From Microbacterium sp. MYb54 (lineage in GTDB: Bacteria > Actinomycetota > Actinomycetes > Actinomycetales > Microbacteriaceae): 64,000 nt of DNA. The notes below the pieces were generated by a model that was not told where the DNA came from, did no database searches, and saw only the letters and a program-made list of their open reading frames with translations. The stretch spans positions 124,001-188,000 of the forward strand of contig NZ_PCPA01000001.1 in assembly GCF_002979515.1 (NCBI RefSeq), written 5' to 3'. Shown here in pieces: positions 55,290 through 63,638 of this stretch (within the stretch, counting starts at the first letter, position 1; every line of letters begins with the position of its first letter). A program made the position numbers and the translations under genes.

Positions 55290-56564
55290 ATGGAAGCCAT
55301 GCGACAGGAATGGTTTGATCAGGCCCGGTTCGGCATGTTCGTCCACTTCGGCCTCTACAGCGGGGCCGCGCGGCACGAATGGGTGCAGAACTACGAGCGC
55401 CTCACCGACGAGGACTACCGGCAGTACTTCGAGCACTTCGACCCCGATCTCTTCGACGCCGCAGCGCTCGCGCGCACAGCGAAGGAGACGGGTATGGGAT
55501 ACGTGGTGCTCACGACGAAGCACCATGACGGCTTCTGCCTGTGGGACTCGAAGCTGACCGACTTCACGTCCGTCGCGAACGCCGGACGCGACCTCGTGCG
55601 CGAGTACGTCGATGCGCTCCGGGCCGAGGGGATCAAGGTCGGGCTCTACCACTCGGTGATCGACTGGCATCACCCGGACTTCACGGTGGATTGGAATCAT
55701 CCTCGTCGTGATGACGAGGGCGCGCACGAGCTGAACGTCGGGCGCGACATGGCTGCATATCGTGCTTATCTGCATGGTCAGGTGCGGGAGCTCCTCACGG
55801 AGTACGGCGACATCGACTACCTGTTCTTCGACTTCACGTATCCCGAGGAGAAGGACGGCTGGGCCGGCAAGGGGCCGGAGGACTGGGACGCGACCGCACT
55901 GCTTGCCCTGTGCCGTGAGCTGCAGCCGGACATGCTCGTGAACGATCGTCTCGGCATCCCGGCCGACTTCGTCACGCCCGAGCAGTACCAGCCGACCGCG
56001 CCGATCGTGCGTGACGGCGTGCCACTGATCTGGGAAGCCTGCCAGACCCTCAACGGCTCCTGGGGTTACCACCGTGACAACACCGACCAGAAGTCGCCCA
56101 CGCTGCTCGTGCAGATGCTGGTCGACTCGGTGTCGATGGGCGGCAACATGCTGCTGAACATCGGTCCGGACGGTCGCGGGGCGATCGCACCGCGCGATGC
56201 GCAGACGCTGGGGGAGATCGGCGAATGGATGCGCCTGCATCGCAGTGCTGTGGTCGGCGCGGGGCACACTCCGTTCACGCCGCCGCGTGAAGGCGTGTAC
56301 ACCCGACGCGGGAATCGCCTCTACCTGAGTCTCTTCAGCTGGCCGATGGGCTTCGTGCATTTGCCGGAGCTCGCCGGAAAGGTCTCCTACGCGCGGCTGC
56401 TCGACGACGGGTCCTGGCTCAAGACGAGTGTGTCCGACCCTGACCGTGAGGCGGATCTGATGACACCGGCCGGCGAGGCGGAGGGGACGCTGACCGTGCA
56501 TCTGCCGGTGCGCCGCCCCGACGTGCTGGTCCCCGTGATCGAGCTGACGCTGATCGAGGACTGA
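55290..56564 (+). CDS. GH29 alpha-L-fucosidase
   Basis: 424 residues of glycoside hydrolase family 29, with no signal peptide, so a cytoplasmic enzyme acting on imported fucosides. RFGMFVHFGLYSG opens the barrel, TTKHHDGFCLWDS (75-87) is the family signature, and the probable nucleophile is Asp181 in YLFFDFTYPEE. The C-terminal part contains GGNMLLNIGPDGRG and a short beta-domain. ATG 55290 or ATG 55299 could start it. It has its own operator and converges on the ROK repressor gene. Compact size suggests a GH29 subgroup with few accessory domains. Confidence 0.9.
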   Translation: MEAMRQEWFDQARFGMFVHFGLYSGAARHEWVQNYERLTDEDYRQYFEHFDPDLFDAAALARTAKETGMGYVVLTTKHHDGFCLWDSKLTDFTSVANAGRDLVREYVDALRAEGIKVGLYHSVIDWHHPDFTVDWNHPRRDDEGAHELNVGRDMAAYRAYLHGQVRELLTEYGDIDYLFFDFTYPEEKDGWAGKGPEDWDATALLALCRELQPDMLVNDRLGIPADFVTPEQYQPTAPIVRDGVPLIWEACQTLNGSWGYHRDNTDQKSPTLLVQMLVDSVSMGGNMLLNIGPDGRGAIAPRDAQTLGEIGEWMRLHRSAVVGAGHTPFTPPREGVYTRRGNRLYLSLFSWPMGFVHLPELAGKVSYARLLDDGSWLKTSVSDPDREADLMTPAGEAEGTLTVHLPVRRPDVLVPVIELTLIED

Positions 56565-56583
56565 TCTGAGTGGTGGCGGCGGA

Positions 56584-57735
56584 TCAGGCCGTCGCCACGG
56601 GGATGTCCATGCCCTCGAGCGCGAGGCGCGCGGCGCCGTGCAGGATCGCGTCGGCTCCGGTGGTCGCTGCCTCGATCTGCAGGCGCTGGGTCGCGAGCGG
56701 GTGGCATGCCTCGTACACGCGGCTGCGGACGGCCGCGATGAACGGTTCTGACGCGCTCATGCTGCCGGTCAGGAACACCGCGTGCGGGTTGAAGAAGTTG
56801 ACCACGCCGGAGAGCGCTTGTCCGAGGTGAGTCCCGGCAGTGCGGACCAGCGTCGTGGCCAGGGGGTCCGCGTCGCGGGCGAGGCTGAGCACGTCGGTCG
56901 TCGTGTGCACGGTCTCGATGCCGCGGTCGCGCATCTGGCGTACGAGGCTCGCACCGCTGGCCACCGTCTCGAGACAGCCGGTGTTGCCGCACGAGCAGGG
57001 GATGTCTCCGCTCCCGTCGATACGGGTGTGTGTGATGTCGCCGGCGGCAGAGGTCGCCCCGCGATGCACCCGGCCGTCGACGATGATTCCGCTGCCGATC
57101 GCGGTTCCCGCCTTCACCGTGATGCTGTGGCCTGTGTGCCCGAACCGTTCTCGGTGCTCGCCGAGGGCAGCGAGGTTGGCGTCGTTGTCGACCGCGACGG
57201 GGACGCCATAACGCGCGGAGAGGTGGTCTCCGACGCGGAAGCCGGGCCACCCGGGCATCCGTGAGGGCTGGTCGACGGAGCCTGTCGCGATGTCGACGGG
57301 CCCCGGGAGGCTCACTCCGATCGCGTGCACCTTGCCCGTGGTCGTGAGGCGGTCGAACACCCCGGCGAGACGGTCGAGTGTGGCTTCCGGGCCTTCTGTC
57401 ACGTCGACGGCGATCGACTCGCTGTCCAGGAGCGCGCCGCTGAGCGAGTGCCTGCCGATCCGGGCATGACCGCCGCCGATGTCGGCGGTGAGCACGAAGC
57501 CGTCGGCGGCGATCTGGAGGACCCGTGGGCGTCGCCCGCCGCGTGACGTGCCGTCTCCGGCTTCGCGGAGCACGCCGGCATCGAGGAGCGCCTGAACGCG
57601 GAGTCCGACCGTCGATGCGGCCACACCGAGCAGTGCGGCCAGTTCTGAGCGGGAGCGGGCTTCGCCCCGTGCGACGAGGTCGAGGATCCGTCGCGTCTGC
57701 GGATCGTCGACTGCGGTGTCAGCGGAGTTGGTCAT
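56584..57735 (-). CDS. ROK family transcriptional repressor
   Basis: 383 residues: an N-terminal winged helix (EARSRSELAALLGVAASTVGLRVQALL) fused to a ROK sugar-binding domain. The ROK zinc motif IPCSCGNTGCLE is intact, but it is the HTH that makes it a regulator like XylR/NagC. It lies between the first fucosidase and the ABC operon, divergent from the latter, and is the natural candidate for the AAACATCSGATGT sites. ATG 57735 follows AGGAAAG. Confidence 0.92.
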   Translation of the reverse strand: MTNSADTAVDDPQTRRILDLVARGEARSRSELAALLGVAASTVGLRVQALLDAGVLREAGDGTSRGGRRPRVLQIAADGFVLTADIGGGHARIGRHSLSGALLDSESIAVDVTEGPEATLDRLAGVFDRLTTTGKVHAIGVSLPGPVDIATGSVDQPSRMPGWPGFRVGDHLSARYGVPVAVDNDANLAALGEHRERFGHTGHSITVKAGTAIGSGIIVDGRVHRGATSAAGDITHTRIDGSGDIPCSCGNTGCLETVASGASLVRQMRDRGIETVHTTTDVLSLARDADPLATTLVRTAGTHLGQALSGVVNFFNPHAVFLTGSMSASEPFIAAVRSRVYEACHPLATQRLQIEAATTGADAILHGAARLALEGMDIPVATA

Positions 57736-57819
57736 GGGAGCACTTTCCTGGTCGGAGCATCGTCAGCGTAGCGGGGGATGGTCGTGTTTCCCGGGAGTTA
57801 CGAATTATCAAGCTCCGAT

Positions 57820-57833
57820 AAACATCGGATGTT
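57820..57833 (+). promoter_or_regulatory. operator copy 2: AAACATCGGATGTT
   Basis: Perfect 6-bp palindrome AACATC-G-GATGTT in the repressor/ABC intergenic region, matching the site before the GH29 gene. It could control both divergent transcripts. Confidence 0.7.
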
Positions 57834-57854
57834 CAGCTTGCGGCCACTTGCGAA

Positions 57855-57876
57855 GTATGAAACGGTAACTTCATAC
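57855..57876 (+). repeat. inverted repeat GTATGAA-N8-TTCATAC
   Basis: Perfect 7-bp arms, 61 nt before the transporter gene start. Second candidate operator of the ABC operon; not found before the fucosidase gene. Confidence 0.55.
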
Positions 57877-57888
57877 GAAATCCTACTA

Positions 57889-57913
57889 GGTTAATTCGAG
57901 ACTCGAACTAACC
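57889..57913 (+). promoter_or_regulatory. inverted repeat GGTTAATTCGAG-A-CTCGAACTAACC
   Basis: 12-bp arms with a single mismatch, 24 nt before the start of the substrate-binding protein gene. Its length and odd-numbered symmetry resemble LacI- or GntR-type operators. It probably overlaps the -10 or the transcription start. Confidence 0.65.
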
Positions 57914-57936
57914 AGTTCCCTTCCAGGAGGCATTCA

Positions 57937-59196
57937 ATGAAGAAGTTGCGTGTAGGGGCTGTGGTCGCCGTCGCAGGCGTCGCAGTCGCGATGACCGGCT
58001 GCGCGAGCGGCAGCGGCACGGGCGGTTCCGCCGACGGCGACACGATCGTGGTCGACATGTGGGCGGGGAGTGAGTCCGATGTCGATGCCCTCGAGGCTCA
58101 AGTCGCTCTGGCGCAGGAACAGAACCCCGACATCAAGATCAAGCTGCAGACGTCGCCGTGGAGCGACTTCTTCACGAAGCTGACCACGAACATGGCCAGC
58201 GGCAACATGGCCTGCGTCACCGGAATGAGCGGCGCGCAGCTCGGCGGCTACACGGGCGGATTCCGCGAGCTGAGCGACGCCGACCTGAAGACGGCCGGCA
58301 TCGACTGGGCTGAGTTCAACCCCAGTGCCGACGGCATCCTCAGCTTCGAGGGCAAGACCTACGGAGTGCCGTTCGACGTGGCCACCATGCTCGTCTACTA
58401 CAACCAGGACATGCTGACCGCGACCGGCGCTGCCACCCCGGAGATCGGTTGGACCTTCGACGACTTCGACACCATCGCGGCCGACGCGACGAAGGACGGC
58501 AAGTTCGGTTTCGGCATGGGCATGGGCGGTTACCAGTGGATGTCGATGCCGATCGCGTACTCCGCGACGCAGCCGGCTTCCGAGGACGGCACGCTGCACA
58601 TCGACGAGAAGGCCTTCGTCGATGCTTCGACCTGGTACGCCGAGCTCGTCACCGAGAAGAAGGTCGCCGCCCCCGTGGCATCCGCCTCCGACACCGGCTG
58701 GGGCGAGAACCAGTACACCGGCGCCAACGCCGCCATGGCGGTCGACGGAACCTGGAACGCGGTCAGCTACCTCGACAACGAGTCCGGCTTCGCCGCCGGC
58801 ATGGTCCCGCTGCCCGCGGGTGTCGACGGCAACCCCGGCCCGATCCTCGGCTCGGGCTACGGCATCTCGGCGAACTGCAAGAACCCCGAGGCCGCACTCA
58901 AGGTCATGGGCTCGCTGCTGGGTGAGGACGCACAGGACTACATCGCCTCCTCCGGCCGCTCGTACCCCGCGCGCACGTCTTCGCAGCCGCTGTACTTCGA
59001 GTCGATCGACGAGCAGTACCGCGACCAGGTGCAGTCCGTCTTCGAGGCGGCGTTCGCCGACACCGTCCCGCTGTACATGACGAAGAACTGGCAGAAGCTC
59101 GACAGCTACATCCAGCCCAACCTCGTCAGCGTCTACAACGGCCAGATGACGATGGAAGAGCTGCTCTCGAACGCGCAGGCGCAGTTCGGCGAGTGA
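57937..59196 (+). CDS. ABC transporter sugar-binding lipoprotein (CUT1)
   Basis: 419 residues. Signal peptide with lipobox MTGC puts the lipidated cysteine at about residue 22, followed by a Gly/Ser linker. The family-1 extracellular solute-binding fold is seen in [36 protein letters not shown] and [15 protein letters not shown]. It delivers an oligosaccharide or glycoside to the two permeases. Ribosome binding site AGGAGG. Neighbouring fucosidases suggest fucosylated sugars. Confidence 0.93.
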   Translation: MKKLRVGAVVAVAGVAVAMTGCASGSGTGGSADGDTIVVDMWAGSESDVDALEAQVALAQEQNPDIKIKLQTSPWSDFFTKLTTNMASGNMACVTGMSGAQLGGYTGGFRELSDADLKTAGIDWAEFNPSADGILSFEGKTYGVPFDVATMLVYYNQDMLTATGAATPEIGWTFDDFDTIAADATKDGKFGFGMGMGGYQWMSMPIAYSATQPASEDGTLHIDEKAFVDASTWYAELVTEKKVAAPVASASDTGWGENQYTGANAAMAVDGTWNAVSYLDNESGFAAGMVPLPAGVDGNPGPILGSGYGISANCKNPEAALKVMGSLLGEDAQDYIASSGRSYPARTSSQPLYFESIDEQYRDQVQSVFEAAFADTVPLYMTKNWQKLDSYIQPNLVSVYNGQMTMEELLSNAQAQFGE

Positions 59197-59246
59197 CCCG
59201 GCTCCGGCCACCGCAGCAGTAACGCAGCAACAGAGAAAGAACTGAG

Positions 59247-60152
59247 ATGACGATCACGACGAGAAGTCGACGATCGCTCGCCAAGGTGGAGGCCGGTCAG
59301 GCGCTGGGATTCGCAAGCCCAGCCCTGATCGGGCTCGCCGTGTTCACGATCGTGCCCGTCGGGCTCTCGATCGTGATGAGCGTCTTCGACTGGCCGACCT
59401 TCGGCGAGCGGACCTTCAACGGGGTGGACAACTACTTCAAGCTGTTCACCAGCAGCCCCGACTTCTGGCCGGCGCTGCGCAACTCGGCGGTGTACACACT
59501 GCTCTACGTGCCGTTGAGCGTCGCTCTCTCGCTCGTGCTCGCTCTCGGCCTCGGCTCGCGCATCCGCGGACGAGGCGCCCTGCGCGTGCTCTTCTTCATC
59601 CCCGTCGTGACCCCGATGGTCGCCAACGTACTGGTGTGGAAGATGATGCTGCAGCCGCAGGGACTCTTCAACGGTCTCTCGCAGACCTGGTTCGGGATCG
59701 AACTGCCGAACTTCCTCGCCGACCCGTCGTGGGCCATGATCATGGTCGTCGTGATGAGTGTCTGGCAGGGACTCGGCTACAACATGCTGATCTTCTCCGC
59801 CGCTCTCGAGCAGCTGCCCGAGAGCGTGCTCGAGGCTGCGAGTATCGATGGTGCCCGAGGATTCCGGCGTGTGTGGAGCATCATCATCCCGATGATCTCG
59901 CCCTCGATCTTCTTCGCCACCATCATGACGATGATCACCTCCCTGCAGGTGTTCGTGCAGCCGCAGATGCTCACCGGCGGTGGACCGGGCAACGCGACCA
60001 AGCCTCTCGTCATGTACATCTGGGAGCAGGGATTCACCTTCGGTGATCTCGGCCTCGCCGCCGCAGCCGCCTGGATCCTGTTCGCGATCATCATCGCGAT
60101 CACCGGTCTCCAGTTCGCCGCGCAGAAGAAGTGGGTGCACTATGAGCACTGA
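59247..60152 (+). CDS. sugar ABC transporter permease (MalF type)
   Basis: 301 residues, six membrane helices. The cytoplasmic EAA loop that contacts the ATPase is EAASIDGARGFRRVWSIIIP. No long periplasmic domain. It overlaps the second permease by 11 nt. Confidence 0.93.
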   Translation: MTITTRSRRSLAKVEAGQALGFASPALIGLAVFTIVPVGLSIVMSVFDWPTFGERTFNGVDNYFKLFTSSPDFWPALRNSAVYTLLYVPLSVALSLVLALGLGSRIRGRGALRVLFFIPVVTPMVANVLVWKMMLQPQGLFNGLSQTWFGIELPNFLADPSWAMIMVVVMSVWQGLGYNMLIFSAALEQLPESVLEAASIDGARGFRRVWSIIIPMISPSIFFATIMTMITSLQVFVQPQMLTGGGPGNATKPLVMYIWEQGFTFGDLGLAAAAAWILFAIIIAITGLQFAAQKKWVHYEH

Positions 60153-61050
60153 GACCCTCGTCCGCCCCACGGGTCGTGCCGGCCGCTCCGACCGCGACCG
60201 CGCGCGCGGCGCCGCCACGACGCCGGCCGCCCGCGTGCGTCTGATCCTCGCGCACGTCGGCATCTATGTCGCGGCGCTGATCTTCATCTCGCCGTTGATC
60301 TACGCCTTCTTCTCGGCGCTGAAGCCGAACGCCGAGATGTTCTCGATGCCGCCGACCCTCATCGGGTCGGAGCTGCGGTGGAGCAACTTCGTCGACGTCT
60401 TCGCGTACGGTCCGTTCCTGACCTACATCATGAACTCCTTCATCGTCGCGATCGGCGGCACGCTCGTCGTGCTGGTCGTCTCGACCACGGCCGGATACGC
60501 CTTCGGGCGTCTGCGATGGAAAGGCCGCGACGCGGTCTTCGTGCTGTTCCTCGCGACGCTCATGGTGCCGGCCGAGGTGCTCGTGATCCCGATGTTCCAG
60601 GTGATGCAGTGGTTCAGCTGGGTCGACACCTACCAAGCGCTGATCCTGCCGTTCGCGTTCGGCGCGTTCGGAACGTTCCTGATGCGCCAGTTCTTCCGAG
60701 GCATCCCGTACGAGCTCGAAGAGGCAGCCCGCGTCGACGGTGCAGGCCCCGTGCGCTCGTTCCTGCAGATCATCCTGCCGCTGTCGAAGTCGGCGGTGGC
60801 CGTGCTGGCCGTGTTCACCTTCCTCTCCTTCTGGAACAGCTACCTGTGGCCATTGATCGTGACGGTCGACTACAACGCGCACGGCACGCTTCCGGTGGGG
60901 CTGGCGAGCTTCGCCGGGCTCACCGGCACGCGGTGGGACCTGCAGATGGCCGCGGCGATCATCTCGATGGTGCCGACGACGATTCTCGTGATCGTGCTGC
61001 AGAAGCACCTCGTCAAGGGCATCGCGATGGCAGGACTGGGCGGACGCTGA
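60142..61050 (+). CDS. sugar ABC transporter permease (MalG type)
   Basis: 302 residues, six membrane helices after a basic ~30-residue N-terminus. EAA loop: EEAARVDGAGPVRSFLQIILP. The C-terminus KHLVKGIAMAGLGG is the typical MalG ending. ATG 60142 lies inside the end of the first permease gene. No ATPase gene follows; a shared MsiK-type ATPase encoded elsewhere is expected. Confidence 0.93.
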   Translation: MSTETLVRPTGRAGRSDRDRARGAATTPAARVRLILAHVGIYVAALIFISPLIYAFFSALKPNAEMFSMPPTLIGSELRWSNFVDVFAYGPFLTYIMNSFIVAIGGTLVVLVVSTTAGYAFGRLRWKGRDAVFVLFLATLMVPAEVLVIPMFQVMQWFSWVDTYQALILPFAFGAFGTFLMRQFFRGIPYELEEAARVDGAGPVRSFLQIILPLSKSAVAVLAVFTFLSFWNSYLWPLIVTVDYNAHGTLPVGLASFAGLTGTRWDLQMAAAIISMVPTTILVIVLQKHLVKGIAMAGLGGR

Positions 61051-61052
61051 GC

Positions 61053-62027
61053 ATGGTCGGTCAGGAACACGGGATCACCATGCCCATCGCGGTCTCCTCG
61101 GGGCCTGCAGCAGGACTGGTCGGGATCGACATCGGCGGCACCAAGATCGCCGCACTCCTCGTCAGCGAAGAGGGCGCGGTGCTCGCAAGGGGGAGTGTTC
61201 CCGCTCCCGCCGCTCTCGGCGGAGGCGCGATGGCGGACGCGGCGGCAGGTCTTGTCCGCGCCCTCGTCGCTGAAGCCGACGTGACGCTCGTGGCAGCCGG
61301 GGTCGGCGCCGCGGGGGTCATCGACCATGAGACCGGAACGATCCGGGCGGCATCGGCGACCTTCGTCGGGTGGGCGGGCTTCCCGCTGGCGGACGAGCTC
61401 GAAGCGCGCCTCGGGGTTCCTGTGCGCGTCGAGAACGACGTGAACGCCTTCCTCCTCGGTGAGGCGGCGGCCGATGGCAGGACAGACCGCGACGTGCTCG
61501 GCGTCATGCTCGGCACGGGCGTCGGCGGGGCACTCATCATCGACGGCGAGCTGCACCACGGCCCGCACGGCGCGGCGGGGGAGATCGGTCACACGCCCGG
61601 CTACAGCGACCTGGTGTGCACCTGCGGGCAGACCGGACACCTGGAGACCCTCGCATCCGGCACCTCGATCGCGCTGCGCTATCAGGAGCGCACGGCGGGT
61701 CAGGTGCTCGATGCCAGGGAGGTCGCGGACCGTGCCCGAAGTGGTGACGCAGATGCGATCGCGGTGTTCGACGCCGCCGGTCGCGCGCTCGCGCTCGCCT
61801 GTGCCAGCGCGGCAACGATCCTCGATCTGCCGTGTGCGATCGTCGGCGGTGGAGTGACCGCGGCCTGGGATCTCCTCGCGCCGGCGATCGCCCGCACTCT
61901 GCGCACGGATTCGCCGGTGTCGGGCATTCCGCTGCGCATCGTCCCCGCTGTCCTCGGTTCCGATGCCGTCGCACTCGGCGCCATCGAAACCGCCCGCCGC
62001 GCCCTCGTGCCGGCCGGCGCACACTGA
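61053..62027 (+). CDS. ROK family sugar kinase
   Basis: 324 residues without a DNA-binding domain, so an enzyme rather than a regulator. Phosphate loop DIGGTKIAALL is at 26-36, the catalytic Asp is in RVENDVNAFLLGEA, and the zinc motif is VCTCGQTGHLE with His in place of the last Cys, as in several ROK kinases. It would phosphorylate a hexose or N-acetylhexosamine released from the imported glycoside. It starts 2 nt after the second permease gene. Confidence 0.88.
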   Translation: MVGQEHGITMPIAVSSGPAAGLVGIDIGGTKIAALLVSEEGAVLARGSVPAPAALGGGAMADAAAGLVRALVAEADVTLVAAGVGAAGVIDHETGTIRAASATFVGWAGFPLADELEARLGVPVRVENDVNAFLLGEAAADGRTDRDVLGVMLGTGVGGALIIDGELHHGPHGAAGEIGHTPGYSDLVCTCGQTGHLETLASGTSIALRYQERTAGQVLDAREVADRARSGDADAIAVFDAAGRALALACASAATILDLPCAIVGGGVTAAWDLLAPAIARTLRTDSPVSGIPLRIVPAVLGSDAVALGAIETARRALVPAGAH

Positions 62028-62060
62028 GCTCGACCCTCGCACTGACAAGGAGCGCATCAC

Positions 62061-63638
62061 GTGACCACACGTCCCGAAGCCCACGAGATCTGGATGGGTC
62101 CTCTTCCGACCGTCGCCGACGGCGGGCTCTCGAGGCCCCGTATCGGCATCGCAGGGATCTCGATCGAGTCGAGCACGTTCTCCCCTCACATCTCCGGGGA
62201 CGAGGCCTTCACGGTCCGCACCGGAGAGACGCTGCGGGCGTACTACCCCTTCCTCGATGACGGGCGTGAGCTCGCCGCCGCTGCCGAGTGGGTACCGCTC
62301 ACGCACGGTCGCTCACTGCCCGGAGGCGCCGTGGCGCCAGACACCTATCGGCGGATGAAGGACGCGATCATCACGGGCATCCGCGAGCACGGCCCCTTCG
62401 ACGGGTTCTTCTTCGACATCCACGGCGCGATGAGCGTCGTCGGGATGGACGACGCCGAGGGCGACCTCGCGCTCGCGGTACGTGCGGCGCTCGGCCCGGA
62501 CACCCTGGTGTCGACCTCGATGGACTTGCACGGCAACGTCTCCGAGGTGCTGCGCGACGCGGTCGATCTGCTGACCTGCTACCGGATGGCGCCGCACGAG
62601 GACTGGATGAACACCAAGGAGCGTGCGGTGTGGAATCTGCTCGCCCGGCTGCGAGGGCCGTACGGCACCGACCCGCTGCGTCGCCGCCCGTTCTCGGCGT
62701 GGGTGCCTGTCCCGGTGCTCCTGCCCGGTGAGAAGACAAGCACCCGCCTCGAACCCGCACGCAGCATCTACGCAGAGCTGCCGGTCATCGAGGCGCTTCC
62801 CGGCGTCGTCGACGCCTCGGTCTGGATCGGCTACGCGTGGGCGGATGAACCGCGGTGCCAGGCGTACGTCGTGGTGACCGGAGACGACGAGGACCTGATC
62901 GCGCGCGAGGCGGAGCGCGTGGCGCGGATGTTCTGGGACGCTCGTGAGGACTTCGTGTTCGTGGCCGAGACCGGCTCGCTCGACGAGGCGCTCGAGAAGG
63001 CCCTCGCCGCGGATGCCCCGCACCCGTATCTGATCTCGGACTCCGGCGACAACCCGACCGCCGGCGGAGCGGGCGACGTGACCTGGACTCTGGCGCACCT
63101 GATCGAGCGTCCGGAGCTCACCGACGGTAGCCACACCACCCTGGTCGCTTCGATCTTCGATCGCAGGGCCGTCGCGCACGCGGTCGTCGCCGGCGTCGGT
63201 GCCGCCGTCACGCTCGATGCCGGCGCCGGGGTCGACGCGGGCCCGCATGGCCCTGTGGCGATCACCGGGACCGTGTTCTCCATCACCGAGGGCGATTCGG
63301 ACGCGGGAACACAGGTCGTGATCGAGGTGGGCGGACTGCGCGCCATCATCACCGAGCGCCGCAAGCCGTTCCACCACCTCTCGGACTTCCGGATCCTGGG
63401 CCTCGAGCCCACGACCGCCGACATCGTCGTGGTGAAGATCGGCTACCTCGAGCCCGAGCTGTACGAGCTCGCTGCGGGGTGGACCCTCGCCCTGACACCC
63501 GGCGGCGTCGACCAGGACCTCCTGCGTCTGGGGCATCACAGCCTGCAGTCCGGTGTCTATCCCTTCGACCTGGACGGGGATCCCGACCTGACAGCGGTGG
63601 TCGTCCGCCGCGGAGCCTTCGAGGAGCAGAACGCATGA
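62061..63638 (+). CDS. M81 family metallopeptidase (MlrC-like)
   Basis: 525 residues of the M81/MlrC family, named for microcystinase C. The zinc ligands expected from MlrC are present: Glu36 (GISIESSTFSP), His121 (DIHGAM), Asp155 and His157 (DLHGNVS). The late motif SDSGDNPTAGGAGD is also characteristic. No signal peptide. It starts 33 nt after the ROK kinase gene and overlaps the next fucosidase gene by 4 nt, so it is an integral part of the sugar operon, where a peptidase is unexpected. It may act on an amide or another bond of the imported glycoside. GTG 62061 follows AAGGAG. Confidence 0.9.
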   Translation: MTTRPEAHEIWMGPLPTVADGGLSRPRIGIAGISIESSTFSPHISGDEAFTVRTGETLRAYYPFLDDGRELAAAAEWVPLTHGRSLPGGAVAPDTYRRMKDAIITGIREHGPFDGFFFDIHGAMSVVGMDDAEGDLALAVRAALGPDTLVSTSMDLHGNVSEVLRDAVDLLTCYRMAPHEDWMNTKERAVWNLLARLRGPYGTDPLRRRPFSAWVPVPVLLPGEKTSTRLEPARSIYAELPVIEALPGVVDASVWIGYAWADEPRCQAYVVVTGDDEDLIAREAERVARMFWDAREDFVFVAETGSLDEALEKALAADAPHPYLISDSGDNPTAGGAGDVTWTLAHLIERPELTDGSHTTLVASIFDRRAVAHAVVAGVGAAVTLDAGAGVDAGPHGPVAITGTVFSITEGDSDAGTQVVIEVGGLRAIITERRKPFHHLSDFRILGLEPTTADIVVVKIGYLEPELYELAAGWTLALTPGGVDQDLLRLGHHSLQSGVYPFDLDGDPDLTAVVVRRGAFEEQNA

